Part shown: one piece after another, positions 22,400 to 35,490 of the stretch
Layout: every line of letters begins with the position of its first letter
Position numbering within the stretch: the first letter of the stretch is position 1
NCBI RefSeq assembly: GCF_047511655.1
Contig: NC_133386.1
Location: forward strand, 77,751,501 to 77,815,500
Direction: 5' to 3'
DNA: 64,000 bases
Source of the DNA: Castor canadensis
Taxonomy: Eukaryota; Chordata; Mammalia; Rodentia; Castoridae
Notes under the pieces: model-generated
The model's input: the letters and a program-made list of their open reading frames with translations, nothing else
Databases searched by the model: none
What the model was told of the DNA's origin: nothing
Translations under genes and position numbers: made by a program

Positions 22400-24155
22400 A
22401 GAAATATTATGAGGAAAAGTGGCCAAAATAGCCAGTGGACTAGAGATGTATATGCTATCACTTTGTCAGAATCCCAGCTCCTTTTCTATTGTTAAAAGCA
22501 TTGGTTCATTTACCTAATCTTCAAATGTATCAATGATACTAAGCAATAGCCATCTAATGGCATTTTCTTTTTAGTTATTATTTTCTCACGCTTCTCAACA
22601 TGGCTGACAAATTTGAACTGGTAGTGAATTCCCTTCTACCAGTTTACCACTCTGATTCAAGCCAGTGTCAGGGGCTCTTTGTGCTCCATCCACCACCACA
22701 GTTGGGGTCCTCATTACTTGCTGGGCAGGAAGGGATCCAGCTTTAAATTGTCACCTGCCTTCAAGGGCTGCTCCTGGTAGTGTCTCAGGTTGCCTTCTCT
22801 GGATGCAAAAGTCAGCTAATGTGTAAGGAGAGGGCAAGGAGAGATGTCAAACTGTGTGATAACAACAACAAAGCTCAACCAGTGCTCAGGGACCAGGGTG
22901 TTAGAGCACAGGGCAGTGGCACACTGATTCTTCAAACTCTGCCGCCATCCATTATATGATGTAGGCTGCTGCTTGAGGGAGGGTCTGTCTGCTATTGAGG
23001 AAAACCCAGAAGTAGCTGACAACTGGGGCATGAAGGGCTTCCTGAAAGGGCAATGGATTGTTTCCACCTCAGAGACCACAGAGGCCAAATGCAGATTAGA
23101 CTGGGTCTGAAAAGAATCCTAATCCTCCAGAATTACTACAGATTTCATTTGAAAGACAATTGGCTTCACTCAGGCCTACTCTTAATTTTTGGCCCAGAGT
23201 CTCAAACTTTCCTATTTATTTTTGAAAATATTCCAAAATCCCACTGACCTAAATACCTGGTGCACTAGAAGGAAACTAAGAAGGTGTTTAAAAATGTAGT
23301 TTTGAAAGAGATTTCTAGTTTTATTACCAAGAAGATTATATATGAGGAAAAGATGGAAAATAATGAGAAAATGTTGTAACTCTGAGGATGTAACTCTATT
23401 TTAAAGTGATTTAATATCACCAGGGAGAAAAGGATTAGGGAGGGAATCACAGCATTTAATAAGAAGTGTGTTTGACCTTAGACCCTGCATTAGATTTTGC
23501 TTTTGGTACCCTATAAGGTTCTCCCAGATATAAGGAGTCCAGGGTTCATTTTCCAAAAATCTCCTTAGCCATTTACTATCTCCCCAAACCAGACCAGAAT
23601 CCCATAATCTAAGTTTAAATTCCATCCTAGGCACTTAAAATCATTAATGAGTACAACGAAATCTAGTAGATATTTTAAATTTCTTGTTTGGGGTCATGAA
23701 TACCTTTCTCTCTTGAGAGTTTTCTTTCTCCTGTTTCATCATAACACTAAACACCATGTTACCACTATACTTACCCTTGAAGTGGTCACCATTAACCAGG
23801 ACAGCACCCTAAAAAAGAAAAAGTCCACGGAGCAGAGAATGGATGTTATATAAGAATATCAGCGATCTGCTGTAAACTAAATCAGATTCTATGCATTAAA
23901 CTTTGTAATGTACACTTCTGATAACCGCCCAATGAAAGTATATTTTCAGTAACAATTTTAACCACAGGAACATAAATCATTGTTTTCCATTGCTTTACCA
24001 ACCATGAGGCAAATTCCTTTGTTTCTCTTATGTGGCTGTATCAAATGTTTTTCTTGAAGTAAAAAATAGTTCAGTACTATAAATTTAGAACTTATGTTAT
24101 ATATTAAAAAACATATGGTTTGATCCTATCAGTAATGTAAAAATGGAATACTAGC
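22400..24155. other. Intergenic, unidentified
   Basis: The part at 22590-23100 is less AT-rich and may be an old interspersed element, but I saw no terminal signals or protein homology. The rest is AT-rich with no recognised feature. Confidence 0.5.
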
Positions 24156-24534
24156 TGTATCAGCTTTTCATTGCTGTGATAAAATTCCTGAGATGATCAA
24201 CTTAAAAACAAGGAAGGCTTATTTTGTCTCACAGTTTCAAATGTTTCAGTCCTATTGGCCTTATTGCTTTGTGTTATGGTGAAGCATTACATCACGGCAG
24301 GCACATGACAGGGGAATCCTCTTCACTTCATGGCAGCCAGGGAGCAAAGGGCAAGAGAGAGGAGGAGCTGGTGTCCATATATACCTTTCAAGGTCACAGT
24401 CCCAATGACCTAACTTCCTTCCTTTAGGCCATGTCTCCTAACAAGTTCTACCACCCAACAGTGCCATGGGCTGGGAACCAAGCCTTCAACACATGGAATT
24501 TTGGGAGACTTCCCAGATCCAACTGATAGCCTCA
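24156..24534 (-). repeat. MaLR-type LTR, antisense
   Basis: The minus strand reads a MaLR-like LTR. Its 3' end includes 'aaataagccttcc' and 'atcacagcaatgaaaagctgataca'. Plus-strand ends are TG...CA. MLT1/MST/ORR1-type elements share this layout; I cannot fix the subfamily by eye. Confidence 0.7.
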
Positions 24535-25339
24535 ACCTTGTTATAAGCATCCACATTTGCTTTCAGAAAGTTTGGGAGGATTCTTAGGATCTAAGTGTTG
24601 CTATGAAAATTAATGCTCTTATTCAGTGTTAAAGGTATTCTTGGAACTCTTCCTTTTGCTCAATTAACTTGATTAGAACAAGTCAGATGCAATATTTCCT
24701 TTTATTAAATTCATACCACAGCAAAATTTCTTCAAATAAAGCAATGTTAACATTTTGTCCTTGGTTGATAACAGTAAGTAACAATATCCAAATTTTCCTT
24801 ATTTTCTTATATTGCTTCCTCAATCAGATTAAGCTCCTCCAGAGAGGGGAAAAAATGCCTTTAGCACTTGGCACAAGGCCACAAGTTAAATAGTCCTTAG
24901 GGCCCAGAGCATCAGGACAATTGAATTCTACAATTTAGTGGGCTTTGAAACTGTGCCACATAGCAGCCTGATGAGCCAATTTAATTAGTTCCAGTGAGAA
25001 GGCAGGAGAAGGTTGTGGTATCAATAAAGGAGAACTCAGTTAGCAAATGCAGCACAGGTCAGCATTTCCTGCTCCTTCAGGAAGAAGGATTCCTGCTCCT
25101 CCTTCCTCCACAATCCCTCTTCATACAGCTCTTGCATACTGACAGTCACAGTCTGGCAGATATCACACCCCACCTCTACCCTCCAACCAAAGGACTCAAG
25201 TTGATAAAAATTGCTGGTAGGGAAACAATGCAGAAGTAGCCTTTTGCAGGATAACTCCTCCTAATTCCCATTCCTTTGTAGGAATTGCCCCAATAGTAGG
25301 GGATGAAGTCATGAACGTCTAAAGCTGCAGGGAGCCTCA

Positions 25340-25480
25340 GAGAACCCTGGTACTAAAATTAAGTGTTATGCAGAAATGCAAACTCCCAGGCCCCACTCCC
25401 TATTGACTGGCCCAGAATCTGTTGTTTAATGAGAATCCTAAATTATTCACATACACAGTAAAATTTGCAAATTTTATTAT
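25340..25480 (+). mobile_element. MER5A-like DNA-transposon fragment
   Basis: Around 25370-25450 the text 'gcagaaatgcaaactcccaggccccactccctattgactggcccagaatctg' resembles the centre of MER5A, a non-autonomous hAT-Charlie element. The terminal inverted repeats are not clear. Confidence 0.55.
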
Positions 25481-26239
25481 ATGTACCAGAAAACTGAGGC
25501 AGAGAGAAACTAGATATCTAAACAAAATATGTCAGTGAAGATTTTTTGGTCAACTCATTGACTGAGGAAAAACAATAGCATCAAATTATACAATAGACAT
25601 TAGTAAAAGCAGGGTGTTAGCTATTAACAAAATATTTACCAATAATTGAATCCAGTTACATGACAATATGTAGAAGTGCAACTCCACAGCTCACGAATAT
25701 TTCTAAGTACCATTATAAGAACTACTCGGTAGATACCTGAAATAAATGAAATGAAAATACTATTTTTGTTTGTGTTGTTTTTTGCCTGGGTTAGTCATGC
25801 AACCTCTAAAAGACAATGTCTTTGTCACTTGGAAAGATTTCTAAAATGGTTACCTCCTTTGTTCTTGACGCTTCTAGCCAATCTGCTAATCCATCTCAAG
25901 TCTATTTTTCTTCTTATTTTAATTACTTGTTAATAAAAGATATTAAGCACTTTACATGGAGAATAGAGGAAAGTATTTCAAAGAATAAAAATTACTCAAA
26001 TCCCACCCCAACAAAAATAGTTAACATGCTCATGTATTTCCTTCCATTTTTTAGTATAGATAAAATGATTCTTCTTCTAAGAAATGATCCTTCATCTATA
26101 GTTCAAATTGCTGATTTATCTTAAATTATGACAAATTTCATGTTATTTCCTGGGATATAATTACAATTCTGTATAGTCATACCATATAATCATTACTATA
26201 ATTAGGTCCTTCATAATCACAACATTAATATTCTATAAT

Positions 26240-26480
26240 GTTAATGGTGGTGAAGTATTACAACTTCTATTCAATTATGCCACACATTTATTTGTATGTA
26301 TATGAAATCCTGTCTATATTTTTTTCTGTTTCTGCACTATCTATTCTTTAGTGGACAATACTACTTTTATTATTATAGTACTGCAGTGTGTTAACATACA
26401 CAATTGTTAACTCTTCTCTCATTCTTTTCAAACGTCCAATAATCTTCGCCTGTATATGTTTTGACTTATTATTTGTTTTT
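26240..26480 (-). mobile_element. Antisense LINE-1 ORF2 fragment
   Basis: This segment aligns by eye with 28050-28290 ('tctttagtggacaatactactttt...' against 'tcttcagtggacaaaactgttttt...'), in the same orientation. It resembles antisense ORF2 reverse-transcriptase sequence. Confidence 0.55.
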
Positions 26481-26929
26481 CGTATTCTATTATACAAAGA
26501 GAATTTTATATGGTCTACTCAACCCTTCCTCCATTATCAGACAAACCATTGGCAAACTTAACTATTCTACTCAAATAAAGCACTGAAAAGATTATTGTCA
26601 ATAAAATGTTGTTCATACTTTCAGTTAGAAATAAAGCATTACTAACACTCTGATACATTCAGCCAAACCGAACATCAACTATACAAGACTGATCATCTCA
26701 CCAGAGACTCACAGAGCCTGAGTTCCTAACTAATTTGATTAGAGAAAAATCAAATCTCATTTGTTTATATAGGAAATTCAAACTTCATGTTATATTTCTT
26801 CTTCTATGAATAATAAATTTGTTCAATGCTCATTTACCTACTAAAGTTCTTGGTATTTTATTTATTGATTCATACATGGTATTTATATTATAGATATTGC
26901 TTATATTTGAATCTACTTTGCAAATGGTT

Positions 26930-28290
26930 TTTAGTTATAGATTATCTGTTGTTGCCATTTCCAATTTTTTTAATTGACAAAGTTGTATGTATCTACAAGA
27001 TAGGAGAAATAAGCTTAAGAGATCTATTACACAGCATGGTTTCTACGGTTAATGGGATATATTGATGTATCATTGATTAAGTGATATTTAAAAGTATATA
27101 TACATTGAGAAGTGGCTAAATCTAGCTAATTAACGTTATTTGTTACCTTACATAGTTATTTGAGCTATATAGTCTTTAGTATACACCTCATAACTGTAGT
27201 ACATAGTTCTTATGGTAAGAACTCAACATTCTTCAAGAATATAAATGTATATCATTAGCTATAAAAACCACATTGTCTAATATATCTCTTATACTTATTC
27301 CTCCTAATCATAATTTTGTATCATCTGACTAACCATTCTACAAATTCCCCGCCCCCACCCCACTTTAGCAGCCTGTGGTAACCACTATTCTACTCTCCAT
27401 TTCTGTGAAATCAACTTTTAGATTCCACATGTGAGTGAGAACATGCAATGTTTGTCTTTCTTACCTGTCTTATTTCACTTAATATAATGATCTCTATCCC
27501 CATCCATGTTTTTGCAAATGTCAGGATCTCATTCCTTTTTGTGCTCAAATACTATTCAATTGTGTATATATGCTACATTTTCTTTATACATTCATCCATG
27601 GCTGGACATTTGAGTTAATTCTATGTCTTGGCTATTGTGAATGCTGCTGCAATAAACACGGGACAACAGAAATCTCTTCAACATGCTGATTACATTTCAT
27701 TTAAATATATACACAATAGTAGAATTTCTGGATTATATGGTAGGTTTTGAGATACCTCCTTACTGTTTTCTAATTGTAGATGTTTTAATGTACAGAGGAT
27801 TTTTAAGAAAACTTTCATGTAGTCAAATTTATTATTTGCTTACTAAATATTTTGTTTACTTTTGGCATAGGAAATAAACTCTTACCCAGAGATATGATAT
27901 TTCTGTTATCATATAGTTACTTCTGCCCCAACTTTCATATGCAACTATTTAGTCCATTTGGGATTGACTTTGGTGTGTAATATGAGTGTGTAGAAGAATT
28001 TTTCCAAATTATGAAATAATTGCTTCAGCATAATTTACTCAATAATCTCACTTTCTACTCAATTATTATGCCATATTTATATGAAATTCTATATATTTGA
28101 TTTATAATTTCTGTTTCTGAGCTGTATATTCTTCAGTGGACAAAACTGTTTTTATTATTGTGGCTCTATGGTATGTTCACATACATGATTGGCAACTCTC
28201 ACTCTGTTTTGAAATTTTCCTATCTTCAACTGTTTTGACTTTTCAATTGTTAATTTTTTATATTCTGTCAGAGTAAGAGAAATTATGCAC
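26930..28290 (-). mobile_element. Old antisense LINE-1: 3' UTR and ORF2
   Basis: It begins with an antisense 3' UTR ('tttaattgacaaagttgtatg') and continues through the antisense ORF2 end ('ctatccccatccatgtttttgcaaatg', 'cttggctattgtgaatgctgctgc'). It then degrades into reverse-transcriptase region. Frames are broken throughout. Confidence 0.75.
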
Positions 28291-28393
28291 ATTGTACTGA
28301 TTTTTGGAATTACTAGAATTCCTTCTTGCTTAGTAAATTTTAAATATGTAGGCTTGAAAAGAATGTATATTTGCAGATTGAAGGTGCAGAGTT

Positions 28394-28418
28394 TTATCTA
28401 TCTATCTATCTATCTATC
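28394..28418. repeat. (TATC)n microsatellite
   Basis: Six TATC/ATCT units inside degenerate LINE-1 sequence. Confidence 0.9.
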
Positions 28419-28631
28419 CATTACACAGGCTTGTTATTTCATTGTTAAGATATTCTATACCCTTACTAATTTTGTCTGATAAATCTATGGATTTTTGTTA
28501 AATTACCCACTATGATTGTGGACTTGTCATATTTGCTTATTATTTTCTGAGATTTTTGCTTTATGTATTTTAAGGCCATGTTGTCAAGTGCTTAGAAGTT
28601 TATGATTTATATTCATCATGGATTTTCTTTC

Positions 28632-28712
28632 TTTCTTTTCTGTACTGAGGATCCAATCCAGGACCTCACACATACTAGGTAAGTGCTCTACCACTGGACT
28701 ATTTTCCTAGCA
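28632..28712 (-). mobile_element. tRNA-type SINE, antisense
   Basis: 'tgtactgaggatccaatccaggacctcacacatactaggtaagtgctctaccactgg' is an antisense SINE head inserted in LINE-1-like sequence. Confidence 0.75.
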
Positions 28713-30029
28713 CTAATTTCACTTCTCTTGATGCCTTCAGCACTTTTGTCTTGGATTCTATTTGCAGCATTGATACAGTGTACTTATCTTTCCTAGCCTT
28801 TGATTTTTTACCTTCTCTATGTGTTTTTGTTTAAATTGTGTATCTTGAAAGCAATGTATTACTTGATTTAAAAAAAATTAGATAATTTTCCTTTAATTTA
28901 TGAACTTTATCTATAGAGTATTTGTTTTAATCATTGATATATTTGGACTAATTTATGCATCTTATATGGGACCGTGTTTTCATTAGTCTTTTATTTACCT
29001 TCCTACCCCCCTCTTTTAATGCTTTTTTTAATGAATATTTTCACATCCCCTCTTTTCCTTCTTCTGATGATTTGGAAGCTATATATTGTGTTTCTACTGT
29101 TTTTCTGACTACTCTTAATATTTGTACATGTGTGTGTGTGTTTTTAGCAGTCTACTTTTTCAGTATTTTTATCTTCCTTTATTGCAATTTATCTATGCTG
29201 CTTCTTTACCTACAATCTTATTAGAGCTGTCTATAGTTTTATTTGTCCTTTTTTAACACAAAAATTGCTAATTATTTTAAATAATGATATTTACTGCCTT
29301 TTTCTATTATTTTCTGAGTTTATAATTATTTCTTGGACTCCACTCAGTGTTCTTAATACTTTTATAACTTAGAATGTCTCTTTTTTCTCAGTATATTTTA
29401 TTCTCTTATTTTAGTTCTTACCCACTTTTGCATAATACCTTAGCCACCTAAAATTTTAATTTGGCATGTGAGCTCCTTCAGCCTTTAAAGACATTATGCT
29501 GTTGTTTTCTTGCATCCATATGTCCCAGTGAAAAGTTTTTCATCGGTTTCAAAGTTCTTCCTTTCAATGTAATTTCCATTTTATTTTTTCTCTGCAGTTT
29601 TACCATAACACATCTTGGTTTGAATCTATTTATCCTGCTTAATATTCATAATTTAATTTAGTTATAAGAATTCATATCTTTAGTTCAGCTATTATTTCTT
29701 CAAATATTATTTTTCTTTTGTTCATTCTTTTGGCACTTCCATTAGATATATTAGTGCTTTAATGCCTATTCTCCATGTCTCAACTACTCTTTCAGATGTC
29801 TTACTTTTTAATTTTCTAATTTCAATTACTTTCATTTTTGAGACTTCTAAATGCTTGTTTTTTTATGTCTTTGGCTCTTTATTTTGCCTTTTATATCACG
29901 TTCTGTTATTTTGACTTCTTAATTTAGCTCTTTGAGCATTCTCTGTATTTATTTTGAAGTTTTTGTCCTATTGCTCTGTAATAGCATTTTCATCTGAGGA
30001 CATCCATGTTCCATTGCTTTTTTGTCAGG

Positions 30030-30144
30030 TGTCTTAGAGTTCTCCAGAGACACACAACCAATAGGGTATATGTGCATATACACCATACCCACACAGACAC
30101 ACATATATAAAGACATACATACAGATACACACAGACACACAGAT

Positions 30145-30201
<57 letters not shown>

Positions 30202-30520
30202 GAGAGAGAGAGAGAGAGATTAATCAATTATGGGAATTGGCCCACAAAACTATGAAAACTGAGAAGTTCCACAAAATTGTGAAGGCTGAGAATTTCCACA
30301 ATCTGATGCTTGCAAGCTGAAGAACCAAGAAAGTCAGTGGTGTGATTCTTTCTGAATCTGATTCCTCCTTCCTCTTTCTGAATCTGATGTTAGACCAGAA
30401 GCACTAACATCCTACTCTCTTCCAGAAACCCCATCATAGGCATATCCAGAAATAATGTTTAACCAGGTATTTTGGCATCCTTTAGCCCAGACAAGTTTGC
30501 ACATCAAATTAGCCATCACA
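30030..30520 (-). repeat. ERVL-type LTR (MLT2-like), antisense, with (TA)n expansion
   Basis: The minus strand begins TGTGATGGCTAATTTGATG and ends with the '...ctggagaactctaagaca' tail that is characteristic of MLT2 LTRs. Both are degenerate. The A/T-rich region near the LTR 3' end has expanded into a (TA)n and (GA)n microsatellite. Confidence 0.65.
30147..30218. repeat. (TA)n and (GA)n microsatellite
   Basis: About 26 uninterrupted TA units are followed by 8-9 GA units. Long perfect TA tracts can extrude cruciforms and are prone to breakage and length change. Confidence 0.97.
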
Positions 30521-31831
30521 GGCAGCTTTCTGAGATTAAATTTCTTTACAAACTGTGAAAGTTTAGTCATATGTAATTGAATTTTAGTTTGCAGGCTCAT
30601 TTTGAATGGGAGGTTTTTGTTTTCTGTTTCATTTTTTCCCTTTATCCTTTAGCTATCTATTTCCCTTTTGTATTACATTTTATCTAGAATTTCTATGTAT
30701 TCAAAACAAGTGGAAATAAATCTTCCTCAGTTAATTCTGTCATGTGTTATTTCTTTGTTCATCTATAATAATTTTGGTGTATATTCCTCCAAATATCATT
30801 AAGATTCCATTCACATGTATTAATTTTCTTAATTTTTAAATTTGTAAAATTTATTTGGTAAGAATTGATATCATCACTTAGACTTCTCAACAGGAATATG
30901 GATTATGTGAATTTCCATTTAATCAGATCCTTTCTCTATCTCTCAGTAAACTTTGTTACTCAAATGTCTTCAGGAGTATTTCACCCCCCAGTACTCAAAC
31001 ATGATCAATATTAATCAATAATACTGAATTAAAATTCCTAGAATGTATACAGGATGAAGCAATATTGACATGATGTGATAATTCTCTTCAGTCCTGCATG
31101 GTCTTTTCTATAATTAATGTCAATCTTTGTTTCTTGCCATCAAAGTTTGCCCTGAATGCACTTCAGGCTCTGTAAGATGTAAGTGCATTTCTCTCTCTGA
31201 GATTTCTGGTTATTTTGATAATGCAGACCTACATCTTCTTGGACCGTTTTCCTTCAGTCATCTGTTTCCTTTTTTAAGGACACTGTCAAGGCCCAAGGCC
31301 AGAAACACATGGCCAGCAGCCAAGAACAGAACTGGTCTGCAGGGCAGAGCAGCAGTTGTTGATGGAAAGCATGTGTGGGTGTGCATTTGTGTGTATTTGT
31401 GCATGCTAGGGACACCTGCTTCTAAGTTTTGAAGAAAGGACTCACTTCTCGTTATTGTTAAGCTCTATTTTCCCTACCTTGTGTTTTGTTAATGATAAAG
31501 CATCTGTTCTGAGTGCTAATTATTTAAGAGGAACTACAGCACTCTAATGAACAAATAAGCTATTATATTCATATTTAATCCATTTAAATTTTATTCCAAA
31601 TGAAGCACTAAAACCTAATATGATAAAGATAGGAACCTGTAGAATTGTTTTATTTGGCTCTGTGTTTATTCAGGAGTGGAAACTTTCAAATATTTACAGG
31701 TATCAGCATGCTATGTGGCTGAACATAAATAACAACTGATTTTAATTTACTTATTGCTGAGATCTTCAAAATAAATGTCACTCAGCCTACCAATAACCAA
31801 GGAAAAATACATTTAAAATATAAATATTTGC
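30521..31831. other. Intergenic, nothing recognised
   Basis: AT-rich sequence. A G/C-richer patch near 31270-31370 was not identified. Confidence 0.5.
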
Positions 31832-32015
31832 AGCTGGCCATGGGGGCACACACCTGTAATCCCAGCTATTCAGAGATAGAGGTGTAAAGATCATGAAATG
31901 AAGCTGGCCCCAGGCAAAAAGTAACTAAAAACAAAAAGGGATGAGAACATTGCTCAAGTGGTAGAGAGCTAGAGTGCTTGCTTAGTGAGGCTGTGAGTTC
32001 AAACCCCAGTACAGC

Positions 32016-32056
<41 letters not shown>
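31832..32056 (+). mobile_element. Composite SINE ending in (AC)19
   Basis: 'agctggccatgggggcacacacctgtaatcccagctattcag' is followed by 'gctcaagtggtagagagctagagtgcttgcttagtgaggctgtgagttcaaaccccagtac'. The tail has become an AC microsatellite at 32019-32056. Confidence 0.82.
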
Positions 32057-32060
<4 letters not shown>

Positions 32061-32411
32061 TCTTAGATTTGCCACAAGTAAATGTTTGCAAAATGAAATA
32101 ATTTCTGAACTGTCTCTTGAAATTACAAAAAATATATACCTGCATATGTATCTATTTTCTTTCAAAATAGAGGTCATAAACTTAAGCTAAATCAAAGTTT
32201 CAAAGTTAAAAAAATTCCTGATGCTACAATAGCAACAGCTCATCCCACAAGAAAACAAACAACATCTTCTTAGGCAAGAAGGGCATAGCTAAACTGTGAA
32301 ATGAAATGTGTGATTCATAGGTCATCCCTTTTGGAACCCAGAATCAATTTGCCACACAATAAACTGTCTTCAATTGAACTAGGTTACTACAGCATCCTTA
32401 AAAAACTAAAC

Positions 32412-32640
32412 ATGGTCTGGATGTGGTGGTACACTCTATAATCCCAGCCCCTCAGGAGTTAGAGACAGGAGGATAGTGATTCAAGACCAGCTAGGCAAAG
32501 TTAGCATGACACCCTACCTGAAAAACAAACTAAAAGCAAAAGGGCTGGAGTGGGAGGGGGTCTTGCCTAAAGTGGTAGAGCACTTGCCCAGCAAAACAGG
32601 AGGCTCTGAGTTTAATCCCTAGTACTGCAAAAGAAAAAAG
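32412..32640 (+). mobile_element. Composite SINE
   Basis: 'ggtctggatgtggtggtacactctataatcccagcccctcaggagttagagacaggagga' joined to 'taaagtggtagagcacttgcccagc...gctctgagtttaatccctagtactgc'. Confidence 0.82.
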
Positions 32641-34839
32641 AAGAACTAAACAGAGTATTTATATACTTCTAAAGATCTTTAAAAATAGATACCAAAAACT
32701 CTTCTTAAATTCCACATTAAAACAAAACTCCTAAATTCCAATAGATTAAAGAGAGCTATTATAAGAAGAAACTTCTAAAATGTTAGCCATCCTTCAGCAG
32801 TTACACTCTGCAATACTTCAAGGGTCATGAAAAGACAAACCAAAGAGATTCAGAGCATTCTTTTTGGCTGAATTATGTCCTTGTAGTCTGCCATAAATCA
32901 TTCAGTTAAAACAAAAACCCTCACTGTCTACAATAATAGTCTGAGTCTTTGACTCTGTTTATCCTAGCACTCCAAAGAAAATAGTAGTGTCCTATGAAAA
33001 TCATTGAAGCAAGAAGCAATAAATATGCTATTTTCATTAGAGATTTTGGGGAGACAGGCATTTAATAATTAATCACGGAAATTCCTTGTTCAGAAATTAA
33101 CTTTCCACAAGTAAAAAGAATCCACTTTAAAATATATCTTAAGTATATCTTTAATTCTCAAAGTTCAGAAATTACACGAGCCCATAGCTATTTCTCTTGG
33201 TTATGAAGTGTTCCTTGAAACATTCCTTCTGAGGATTTAAATGGATTTAATTCTTACTGGAATTAAGTTTAATAAAATTGTCCCTCATTGCAAAATGTCA
33301 AAACTGGAGTAGTTACTGTAGTACAAGTTTTCTGTTCTTCATCCAACTGTTCATTACTAAAAAATTTGATATTAACACCTTCTCCAAATTGTCCCTTTCA
33401 TCCTTAAACATCAGCTTTCTTCAATTCAGCTCTCGTTCCAATGTCCTACCAAACGCTTTATCTTTACTAATCGTAAAAGTCCAGTTAATCCTAAATACAG
33501 CATAAAAGAGAAGTGATAAGTAGATTTTAAAGGTTTCAGGAAAGCATGCCAAATAGGGGATTTCTGGAGAAGAAAATTTTAATTGTTTACTGCCAGATTT
33601 GGAATAGATGTTAACATACATTTATTCCAAACTCTTGTGCCCTTCCTTATCCCCAACAGGTTGTATACAGCATCTGGGTAAGGCCAGTCCAACTCTCAGG
33701 AATTCCTTATCTTTCATGACAAACCATTTTGTTTTGAATAGTATTAAAGTGTACTATAAATGACCTTAATTCTAATAATACTAGATTTGCCTTCACCTAA
33801 TGTCCACTGATTGGGACTCCTGGTTTTACACAAAGTCTATTCTGTCTTCTCCAAGATAGCACTTAAAACATCGGAAGCAACTATGGCATCCTCCCACGCT
33901 TACCTTGTTTATCCTTTCTACAGTAAACTTGAGCACGTTCTTCAAATTCATTCCCTCACTGTTCTGAATATCCCCTAGTATGCTTATATCCCTCTTAAAA
34001 TGTGGCTTCCTGAACAAAGTAAGTTTTAGAGCCTGACCATTTGCAGTTGATGGAGCTACCACTTTCCTATTTTAAATCCTTCCTGCACTTTTGTTACTTA
34101 ATACCGACTTTGCTGTTTTGTTAATGATGTCAAATTGTTTCATTCTGAGTTCATAGCTGATTAAACTCCCTGGGCCTTTTAATCTGATGTGTTGTCAGGC
34201 TAATCTCTTCAACACACTCTTTATTTATTTGGATCTACATGAAATTTTTTTTATATTATAGTAAATTTAGTTATCAAAAATAGAATCATAGAAAAATACT
34301 TAAATTCTGCTAAGCTGAACATGTCAAGGCAGCTATTTAAATTTTTCCCTTAAGTCTTTGTCATATGCTTAGTAGTAATCATAAGCATTTTAAATTATTT
34401 TATCACATTATGTCTTAAGTGCTTCTATATTTCTTACATGGGTCCCAAATTTTTAATCTTTTAAAACTCTTTTGCAAAATTTTCTATCAACTTGATATAT
34501 TACAGTTTATTTTTAGTTTTTGTTATCATTTATAATCCACTTATTTCCTTTGAATAAACTCCTAGGATTATAAGGTTAAATGAATCCCTTTGGAATACTA
34601 TTGCCAAAGTGTTTCCAAAATGGAAGGAAGTACTTGTGCTATGTTTTGCTTAACTCTTCAGGAATGATAATCCTGCAGACTATTCTCCAAGCATTTAAAA
34701 ACATTTGTTTCCCTCAGGTCAAGGTGTGGACTTAAACAAAATACTGGGTTTAAACTTCTTAATATTAGAAAATGAAGAGCAATTATAATCCTTCTCTACC
34801 TCATGCTAAGTATCTAGTGGTACTATGCATGCGTGTGTT
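32641..34839. other. Intergenic, nothing recognised
   Basis: AT-rich, unique-looking DNA without long open frames or identifiable repeats. Confidence 0.55.
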
Positions 34840-35125
34840 ATAATTTGTCATGAATTACCTCCTCGGTAACTTTCTCCTCTCTTCCCCCAGGCAGGGTAAA
34901 AAACACCTCTGCAGTGTGTTCCTGTAGCCTTTTTACATGTGCCTGAGTAAGAGACCATGAATAAGATGTACATTAATTACACTGTCTCATGATCAATATC
35001 TACATGTTTGTCTCTCACCTAGACTGTGAAGTTTTTAAGGGAAGGATGAGGTCTTCATTTGTCTAAATGAAACTACCTAAAAGTGTACCTAGCATAAAGA
35101 ATAAAGATTTATAAAGAAATAGCAA
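34840..35125 (+). mobile_element. L2 LINE 3' end
   Basis: Contains 'tttgtctctcacctagactgtgaagtttttaagggaaggatgaggtctt...cctagcataaag', the degenerate L2 terminal pattern. Confidence 0.6.
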
Positions 35126-35289
35126 AACATGTTGATTCACTTTTGTCCACAGTGATATTGCTATTATAATGGTATCTTGTTATTTAAGATGCATGTCACC
35201 GATTATTATTAATATATATATAAAACATTTATATGTATCAAATAAGGATATTATAATATATGTGGCAATATATAATAATGAAAGCATAA

Positions 35290-35490
35290 TTTATTTATTT
35301 ATTGGCAGTACTGTGTTTGATCTCAGGTGCTCTACCAACTGAGCCATGCCCCCAGCCCTTTTTTTTTTGCTTTGTCTTTCAGATAGGGTCTTGTGCTTTT
35401 GCCTGGACTGGCCGTGGACTGTGATCCTCCTGCTTCCACCTCCTGCGTACCTGGGATTATAGTTGTGGGCCAGTATACCCAGCCCCTATT
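35290..35490 (-). mobile_element. Composite SINE, antisense
   Basis: 'ggcagtactgtgtttgatctcaggtgctctaccaactgagccatgcc' followed by 'agatagggtcttgtgcttttgcc...gatcctcctgcttccacctcctgcgtacctgggattatag'. Confidence 0.82.

Larger units (their letters stand above)
28291..29990 (-). mobile_element. Very degenerate antisense LINE-1-like sequence
   Basis: Parts resemble antisense LINE-1 ORF2 ('taaatctatggatttttgttaaattacccactatgattgtgg') and other T-rich antisense LINE sequence up to about 29990. A (TATC)n repeat and a SINE interrupt it. The subfamily cannot be named by eye. Confidence 0.55.
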
